From Myxococcales bacterium (GTDB lineage Bacteria; Myxococcota_A; Polyangia; Polyangiales; Houyiibacteriaceae): a stretch of DNA of 15,592 bases. Below, in pieces: positions 10,718 to 15,592 of the stretch (positions are counted from its first letter, which is position 1; every line of letters starts with the position of its first letter). Under the pieces are notes generated by a model. It saw only the letters and a list, made by a program, of their open reading frames with translations, was not told the origin of the DNA and made no database searches. The DNA lies in the NCBI GenBank assembly GCA_013002645.1, contig JABDJF010000828.1, positions 1 through 15,592 on the forward strand, given 5' to 3'. Made by a program: the position numbers and the translations under genes.

Positions 10718-11994
10718 GCGCAGTGGTGGTGGTAGGGGCTCAGTGGGGCGACGAAGGCAAGGGCAAGGTCGTCGACCTCTACGCGCCATACGCCGAGTTG
10801 GTGGTTCGATACGCGGGCGGGGCAAACGCAGGGCATACCCTCGTGGTGAACGGCGAGAAGCTGATTCTTCATCTGATCCCATCCGGCATTCTTCATGAGC
10901 AAACCCGTTGCGTGGTGGGCCAGGGCACGGTGATCGACCCGGCGGTGTTCCTGAAAGAGATTGAAGCGTTGTCAAAACGCGGGGTGGGGACCGAGGGCCG
11001 CCTGCTCGTCAGTCAGCGTGCGCACGTCGTCTTGCCTCATCACAAGCTGATCGACGGGCTGCGAGAAAAGAAGTCGAACGAGGCGATCGGAACGACCAAG
11101 CGCGGCATCGGCCCTTGCTACGAGGACAAGGTCGCGCGACGCGGTATCCGCATGGGCGACTTGCTCGATAACGAAGTGCTGCGTCGGAATCTCGATGCGA
11201 ACCTCGAATGCTGGCGCCCCGTCGCAGAAGACCTTGGCGGCACCCTTCCGAGCGCCGAGGAAATCGCCGCGGAGTATGCCGCGCTTGGAGAAGCCCTTCG
11301 GCCGTACATCGGCGACGCCGCCGCGATCGTGCGCGCTTCGGTTGGCGCCGGCGAGAAGATCCTGCTCGAAGGCGCGCAGGGCACCATGCTCGACATCGAC
11401 AATGGCACCTACCCTTTCGTGACGAGCTCGAACGCGGTTGCGGGCGGCGCCTGCGCTGGCGCGGGGATCGGACCCACCCAGATTCGCCGCGCCGTGGGGA
11501 TCGCGAAGGCCTACACGACGCGCGTTGGCGGTGGCCCTTTCCCGACCGAGCTGGAAGATGACACTGGCCAACTTCTCCGCGATGCGGGCGCAGAGTATGG
11601 CTCGACGACCGGCCGTCCGCGCCGATGCGGCTGGCTCGACTTGGTCGCACTTCGACACGCGGTGGCGGTCAACGGCCTCGGCGAGCTGGCGATCACGAAG
11701 CTCGACGTCTTGACCGCCGTCGACGCGATCAAGCTCTGCGTCGCCTATGACCTCGACGGTCAGCGGCTCGACTACCCGCCCTACGAGCGGCTCGAAGCGG
11801 TCCGGCCGGTCTACGACACGCTCGAGGGCTGGGACGACGATCTTTCCGGCTGCCGCGCCCGGGCGGACCTGCCCGCGGCCGCACAGGCGTACCTGGCGCG
11901 GATCGAGCACGAGGTTGGCTGCCCGATCGGCGTGGTCAGCGTCGGCCCCGATCGCGAGGACACGGCGGACCTCGAAGATCCATTTGGAACCTAG
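10714..11994 (+). CDS. purA: Adenylosuccinate synthetase
   Basis: Makes adenylosuccinate from IMP, aspartate and GTP, the first committed step to AMP. 426 residues, standard length. Seen: WGDEGKGK with catalytic Asp13, GGANAGHT with His41, TTKRGIGPCYEDK for IMP binding, EGAQGTMLDIDNGTYPFVTSSN and a C-terminal VGPDRED. The ATG at 10714 overlaps the hisZ stop as ATGA and has GGGGACGAG just upstream. A TTG start at 10690 in frame would add eight residues and is less likely because the family starts close to the VVVVGAQWGDEGKGK segment. Third gene of the serA-hisZ-purA unit. It converges with ridA; the two coding regions overlap by 4 bases. Confidence 0.98.
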   Translation: MSAVVVVGAQWGDEGKGKVVDLYAPYAELVVRYAGGANAGHTLVVNGEKLILHLIPSGILHEQTRCVVGQGTVIDPAVFLKEIEALSKRGVGTEGRLLVSQRAHVVLPHHKLIDGLREKKSNEAIGTTKRGIGPCYEDKVARRGIRMGDLLDNEVLRRNLDANLECWRPVAEDLGGTLPSAEEIAAEYAALGEALRPYIGDAAAIVRASVGAGEKILLEGAQGTMLDIDNGTYPFVTSSNAVAGGACAGAGIGPTQIRRAVGIAKAYTTRVGGGPFPTELEDDTGQLLRDAGAEYGSTTGRPRRCGWLDLVALRHAVAVNGLGELAITKLDVLTAVDAIKLCVAYDLDGQRLDYPPYERLEAVRPVYDTLEGWDDDLSGCRARADLPAAAQAYLARIEHEVGCPIGVVSVGPDREDTADLEDPFGT

Positions 11995-11999
11995 GTTCC
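11986..11999. repeat. 14-base palindrome containing both convergent stop codons
   Basis: GGAACCTAGGTTCC is a perfect palindrome. Read on the plus strand it ends purA as Gly-Thr-TAG; read on the minus strand it ends ridA also as Gly-Thr-TAG. It can fold as a 5-bp stem with a 4-base loop on either transcript, so it may act as a weak bidirectional terminator. It lacks the T-run of an intrinsic terminator, so that role is only a suggestion. Confidence 0.5.
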
Positions 12000-12383
12000 G
12001 ACGCACGCTGTGAAGTCGATTTCGACCTTTCCGCCCTTAGGCAGCGCTGCCACCTGCACCGTCGCGCGCGCCGGCGGCGTGTGACCGTCGAAGAACTCCG
12101 CGTAAACCTGATTCATCTTCGAGAATTCGCTCATATCCGTCAGGTACACAGTCGCTTTCACCACGTCACCTCGACTCGCTCCAGCTTTCTCGAGGACGGC
12201 TTCGAGGTTTTGTAGCGCCTGCCGAGTTTCCGCCTCGATGTCGCCGTCCCCCCGCATTTGGCCGTCGCTTGGGTCGAGCGCGAGCTGTCCCGAACAGTAC
12301 ACCCAGGGCCCGACGGCAACGGCCTGACAGTAAGGCCCGATCGCGGCGGGTGCTCGATCGGTTTCGATTCGTTTGTTCGTCAT
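11991..12383 (-). CDS. ridA: RidA family reactive enamine/imine deaminase
   Basis: Small trimeric cytosolic enzyme that hydrolyses reactive enamines and imines such as 2-aminoacrylate, made by PLP enzymes acting on serine and threonine, and so protects those enzymes. 130 residues, typical length. Seen: AIGPYCQAV (14-22), YCSGQLALDP (29-38), the VVKATVYLTDM region, PPARATVQVAALPKGGKVEID with the conserved Arg106 that binds the substrate carboxylate and Glu121. It is convergent with purA, and its start is 24 bases from the divergent xth start. The link to serA one operon away is plausible, because serine-derived 2-aminoacrylate is the best-known RidA substrate, but adjacency is the only evidence here. 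Confidence 0.96.
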   Translation of the reverse strand: MTNKRIETDRAPAAIGPYCQAVAVGPWVYCSGQLALDPSDGQMRGDGDIEAETRQALQNLEAVLEKAGASRGDVVKATVYLTDMSEFSKMNQVYAEFFDGHTPPARATVQVAALPKGGKVEIDFTACVGT

Positions 12384-12395
12384 GATTCCATGCTA

Positions 12396-12413
12396 CTTCA
12401 TACCCGCATGAAG
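12396..12413 (+). repeat. Inverted repeat over the xth start codon
   Basis: CTTCAT-ACCCGC-ATGAAG is a perfect 6-bp inverted repeat with a 6-base loop. The right arm starts with the xth ATG. In an mRNA that begins upstream of 12396 it would hide the start codon; in DNA it could be an operator. No Shine-Dalgarno sequence precedes this ATG. Confidence 0.4.
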
Positions 12414-13178
12414 GTCGCGACTTGGAACGTGAACTCGATCCGGGCACGCCGGCAGCACGTGGTCGATTGGCTCGATGCAGCGCAGCCGGACGTGCTCTGT
12501 CTCCAAGAGCTCAAAGTGGCCGAGGGCGACTTTCCCTACGACGAAATCAAGGATTGCGGCTACGACGCTGCGGTGTTCGGGCAGAAAACGTACAACGGTG
12601 TAGCGATCTTGAGCCGCGGTCCCATGTCGAACGTCGTCACGGATCTAGGCGATTCGGAAGATGACCCGCAGGCGCGGCTGATCAGCGCAGAGGTCGACGG
12701 GCTCACGATTCTCAGCGCCTACTTCCCAAACGGCGGAGAGGTCGGCTCGGACAAGTTCGACTACAAGCTCCGATGGATACGCCGACTTCGCGAGGCGCTG
12801 GGCAAACGATTCGACCCGGACGCCGATCGGGTCGCGCTCTGCGGCGACTTCAACGTGGCGCCCTTCGACGACGACATCGGAAGGCCCGCCGAATGGCGGT
12901 CATCGGTGCTGGCGTGCGATGCTGTCCGCAACGCGTTGACCGAGCTTGCGTCATTTGGATTGCAAGACGTCTGCCGACCTTTTCATCCCACCGGTGGCGT
13001 CTTCTCGTGGTGGGATTACCGAGGCAGGGGATTCGAGAGAGGCAACGGCCTTCGGATCGACCACGTGTACTGCACCCCGAAGCTGGCCGAGCGCACCATT
13101 GGCGCGGTCGTCGACCGGGAGGAGCGGGCGCGCACCTCACCGTCAGACCACGCGCCGGTCGTCGTGGAGTTCGCGTGA
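12408..13178 (+). CDS. xth: Exodeoxyribonuclease III (AP endonuclease)
   Basis: DNA repair enzyme that cuts at abasic sites and removes 3' blocking groups; Mg-dependent endonuclease/exonuclease/phosphatase fold, 256 residues. Seen: MKVATWNVNSIRAR at the N-terminus, LQELKV with metal ligand Glu34, GDFNVAP with the catalytic Asp and Asn, WWDYRGRGFERGNGLRIDH, and the C-terminal SDHAPVV with the Asp-His pair. The ATG at 12408 gives the family N-terminus. The frame runs back to 12258, but that extension of 50 residues lies antisense to ridA and is rejected. The promoter must lie in the 24-base gap or inside ridA. The last bases overlap the next gene as GTGA, so translation is probably coupled. Confidence 0.96.
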   Translation: MKVATWNVNSIRARRQHVVDWLDAAQPDVLCLQELKVAEGDFPYDEIKDCGYDAAVFGQKTYNGVAILSRGPMSNVVTDLGDSEDDPQARLISAEVDGLTILSAYFPNGGEVGSDKFDYKLRWIRRLREALGKRFDPDADRVALCGDFNVAPFDDDIGRPAEWRSSVLACDAVRNALTELASFGLQDVCRPFHPTGGVFSWWDYRGRGFERGNGLRIDHVYCTPKLAERTIGAVVDREERARTSPSDHAPVVVEFA

Positions 13179-14242
13179 GCTCGCTTCTCGTCTTGGCTGG
13201 ATGCGCCATCCTCCCCTGGGTCGCCTGCGCGGCCGTCCGAGCCTGGTTTCCAGTGCATCGGTCTGCCCCCGAGTCGACCCGAGCGCGAGCGCTGCTGCAC
13301 TATCGGCGCACCTGCCTCTTTGCTGGCGTGCTTGCGCTTCCCGCGGCCGCCGCTGCCGGTGCGCTCGCCGCCCACCCGGCCCTCTCGACGCGGTTCCCAA
13401 CCGCCGGCGCGTGGTTTTGTGGCAGCCTGAGCATGACGACCGCCGCAGTCGCCATCGCCTTGGCCAGACGCACCCCCGAAGAAGCCGAGGCGATGTCCTG
13501 GCTCGAAACCACGGGGCGTGCGGCGCAAATGTCCGCGATGCCCGTTGTCGCGACGGGGCTCGCGCTGCTTTTGCGGTTCGGCGCCGAGCGGCTCGATTTG
13601 TCGGGCGGCGTCGCAGAGGCGACGATCATTGCGCTGCTCTCGGTGGCCGCAGTGGTCGTCGTCAGCCCCTGGCTCGTGATGACGCTCGGCGTTTGGCCCG
13701 TGTTCCCCAGTCCTCTCGCGATCGGACCTCGTGCCTGGCGCCTCGCCCACCTTCCTGCTCCGACGCCCTATCTCACGCACGCCGCCGCACTGCCCTGGCT
13801 GAGGACCGCATTGGTGAGTGACGGCTTGTTCAACGGCGCTCCTCAGCGTCACTGGCAAACCTTGGTGCGGTACGAGGCGGCGGATTCGTTGAGCTCGCGG
13901 GGAGAGCGCGCGCCACGCTGGGCTTTCGCCACTGCGCTGTCCGTCGTCCTGTTCATGGCCGCCGGCGCCTTTGGCGGCGAGCCACGCAAGCTCGTTGCAG
14001 CGACCGCTCTGGGCGTATTGTTCACCGCCATGGCGAGCTGGTTCGCCAATCGGCGCGATTCCCCGAGACCATCGCTCGATTCGGAAGGCCCATCGATGGA
14101 GGAGCTCGCGCAGTCGCTTCGGAGCCTACCGCCGTTTCTGGGCCAGGCACTGCCGCGCACCTCGCACAAGCCTCTCGGTCCGGCACTTTATGACCGCTTG
14201 TACGCTCTGGGCCACGACCCAGGACGAAGAGCCCATCGATGA
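13175..14242 (+). CDS. Polytopic membrane protein, possibly a degenerate M48-type peptidase
   Basis: 355 residues starting with GTG, whose G is 1 base upstream of the xth TGA (GTGA overlap). I do not recognise the whole protein. Hydrophobic segments lie at about 3-22, 47-66, 77-97, 119-134, 147-173, 250-268 and 273-290. Between the fifth and sixth is a soluble stretch, LPWLRTALVSDGLFNG (206-221) then VRYEAADS (231-238). Its layout resembles M48 peptidases, where a 'R-vllsDgLl' strand is followed by the zinc motif HExxH. Here the two His are Tyr233 and Asp237 and only Glu234 survives, so zinc chemistry is not expected. This likeness is from pattern reading, not a search. The M1 peptidase gene follows by ATGA overlap. 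The first codon and frame are supported by the two overlaps. Confidence 0.75.
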   Translation: MSSLLVLAGCAILPWVACAAVRAWFPVHRSAPESTRARALLHYRRTCLFAGVLALPAAAAAGALAAHPALSTRFPTAGAWFCGSLSMTTAAVAIALARRTPEEAEAMSWLETTGRAAQMSAMPVVATGLALLLRFGAERLDLSGGVAEATIIALLSVAAVVVVSPWLVMTLGVWPVFPSPLAIGPRAWRLAHLPAPTPYLTHAAALPWLRTALVSDGLFNGAPQRHWQTLVRYEAADSLSSRGERAPRWAFATALSVVLFMAAGAFGGEPRKLVAATALGVLFTAMASWFANRRDSPRPSLDSEGPSMEELAQSLRSLPPFLGQALPRTSHKPLGPALYDRLYALGHDPGRRAHR

Positions 14243-15592
14243 ACGCCCAGATGCGCGCCGCCCTCGGCTTGTCCACGTTGCTGGTGCTACCGGTCGGCTG
14301 CGCAGGTTCGCATGTGCCGGCAGAATCCGCGCCGTCCGTGGAGCAGATCCCGACCGGCCCGCTTCCAGACGGCATCCGACCGACCCGCTACCGACTGAGC
14401 GTCACCATCATCCCCGAGCAGGACAGGTTTTCGGGAACGTCGACGATCGGGATCGAGCTCGACGAACCCGCCGCCACGATTTGGATGCACGGCCAAGGCC
14501 TGGACGTCACGTCGATCTATGCGACGCACGCGACGGCGCGCGTCCCGGCAACCTGGACGCAGCAGACCACGGACGGGGTCGTACGCGTGGACCTGCAAGA
14601 ACCCTTGCCCTCGGGCAGGAGCACCTTGCACGTGGTGTACTCGGCGGGGTTCGACACGCCCCTACGCGGGCTCTACCGCGTCGAGTCGGCCGAGCGCGTG
14701 TACGCCTTCACCCAGTTCGAGTCGATCAGCGCCCGCTTGGCCTTCCCCTGCTTCGACGAGCCCCGATTCAAGACCCCATTCGAAGTGACCCTCACGGTTC
14801 CTGCCGGCCAGTTCGCCGCGGCAAACACGCCGATCGAAGCCACAATCGAGGTCCCCGACGGCCTTCAGCGCGTCAGCTTCGCGCCGACCCCGCCGCTGCC
14901 CACGTACCTCGTGGCCTGGGCCGTCGGCCCGTTGGATGCCGTCGTCGGACCGACGATTGGACCAACCGCGGCACGACCGCTCCCAATCCCGCTTCGCGGT
15001 ATCGCCGCCAAAGGCCAGGGCGAACGGCTGCACCAGGCCCTCGATCAAACCGGCCGCTTCGTCTTGGCGCTCGAGCGCTATTTCGGGATTCCCTACCCAT
15101 ACCGGAAGCTCGACCTGGTCGCGGTCCCCGATTTCGCCGCCGGCGCCATGGAGAACGTTGGTTTGATCACCTTCCGGGAGTGGCTCCTTCTGCTCGAGGA
15201 AGGGCGTGCAACCGAAAGCCAACGGCGGGCATTTGGCTACGTGTTGGCGCACGAGCTTGCGCACCAATGGTTTGGAAATCTCGTCACGATGCCCTGGTGG
15301 GACGACATTTGGCTCAACGAGGCGTTCGCGACCTGGATGGGGAACAAAGTCGTGCAGAAACTTCACCCTGAATACCGGGTGGATCTCGGCGAGCTAGCAT
15401 CGACGCAGCGCGCAATGCGGCTCGATAGCCTGGGCAGCGCCCGCAGCATCCGCCAACCGATCGAGACCAACCACGACATCAAGAACGCGTTCGACAGCAT
15501 CACCTACGAAAAAGGCGGAGCAGTCCTTGCGATGTTCGAGCGCTGGATGGGCGCCGAGGCGTTCCGTGACGGCATCCGCCTCTACCTACGGC
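14239..15592 (+). CDS. M1-family zinc aminopeptidase, probable exported lipoprotein, 3' partial
   Basis: Metallo-aminopeptidase of the aminopeptidase N family, which removes N-terminal residues from peptides. 451 codons are visible before the window ends. Seen: substrate motif GAMEN (302-306), zinc motif HELAH (338-342), third zinc ligand Glu361 in WLNEAFA exactly 18 residues later, and the transition-state Tyr423 in ITYEKGG. All catalytic residues are intact. The N-terminus (MRAALGLSTLLVLPVGC) is a signal peptide with Cys21; a lipobox is likely, but Pro at -3 is unusual, so signal peptidase I cleavage remains possible. That puts it in the periplasm or outer membrane. The ATG overlaps the upstream membrane-protein stop as ATGA. 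The C-terminal helical domain lies outside the window. Confidence 0.95.
   Translation, partial: MNAQMRAALGLSTLLVLPVGCAGSHVPAESAPSVEQIPTGPLPDGIRPTRYRLSVTIIPEQDRFSGTSTIGIELDEPAATIWMHGQGLDVTSIYATHATARVPATWTQQTTDGVVRVDLQEPLPSGRSTLHVVYSAGFDTPLRGLYRVESAERVYAFTQFESISARLAFPCFDEPRFKTPFEVTLTVPAGQFAAANTPIEATIEVPDGLQRVSFAPTPPLPTYLVAWAVGPLDAVVGPTIGPTAARPLPIPLRGIAAKGQGERLHQALDQTGRFVLALERYFGIPYPYRKLDLVAVPDFAAGAMENVGLITFREWLLLLEEGRATESQRRAFGYVLAHELAHQWFGNLVTMPWWDDIWLNEAFATWMGNKVVQKLHPEYRVDLGELASTQRAMRLDSLGSARSIRQPIETNHDIKNAFDSITYEKGGAVLAMFERWMGAEAFRDGIRLYLR

Noticed and set aside
12258..12407. N-terminal extension of exonuclease III by 50 residues
   Set aside because: It is antisense to the ridA coding region and precedes the family-typical MKVATWNVNS start.
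13971..15371. Long plus-strand open frame of 466 codons
   Set aside because: Out of frame with the membrane protein and the M1 aminopeptidase, both of which are supported by motifs and start-stop overlaps. Its Arg-rich sequence is a high-GC shadow.

Overview
The window is high-GC bacterial chromosome. Three features point to Myxococcota (the former Deltaproteobacteria): a quinol-oxidising alternative complex III operon, a cytosolic Hanks-type kinase with an HRDISPSN catalytic loop and a C-terminal DUF4388-like region, and a stand-alone HisZ next to PurA. This is inference from gene content; there is no rRNA to confirm it. No tRNA, rRNA, CRISPR array, transposase or prophage gene was seen. Coding density is high and there is no gene-free stretch over 300 bases.

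Left part, minus strand (about 1-5624): actC (running off the left edge), actB and actA encode the first three subunits of alternative complex III, the respiratory quinol:electron-acceptor oxidoreductase that replaces bc1. actA and actB overlap as ATGA, and actB and actC are 6 bases apart. The striking anomaly is a single in-frame TGA at codon 80 of actC, in a reading frame that is otherwise open for all 322 visible codons. A 232-base spacer with two copies of a TTGAC...CATTTTGCA motif separates actA from an upstream O-methyltransferase gene on the same strand.

Centre, plus strand (5699-11994): a 74-base divergent region with a perfect 12-base palindrome and a promoter placed for a leaderless transcript precedes a serine/threonine kinase that starts with GTG. 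After it comes a tight operon, serA-hisZ-purA (1-base gap, then ATGA overlap), joining serine, histidine and purine biosynthesis. purA and the convergent ridA end inside one 14-base palindrome that supplies both TAG stops.

Right part (11991-15592): ridA (minus) is divergent from xth (exonuclease III) with only 24 bases between start codons. xth overlaps by GTGA a gene for a polytopic membrane protein that looks like a degenerate M48-type peptidase. That gene overlaps by ATGA an M1-family zinc aminopeptidase with a probable lipoprotein or secretion signal, which runs off the right edge.

Most genes are ordinary housekeeping. The points worth a second look are the actC TGA, the M48-like pseudo-peptidase coupled to an M1 peptidase, the kinase control region, and the palindromes placed over stop and start codons. 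I did not find convincing evidence of an undescribed defence or mobile system.
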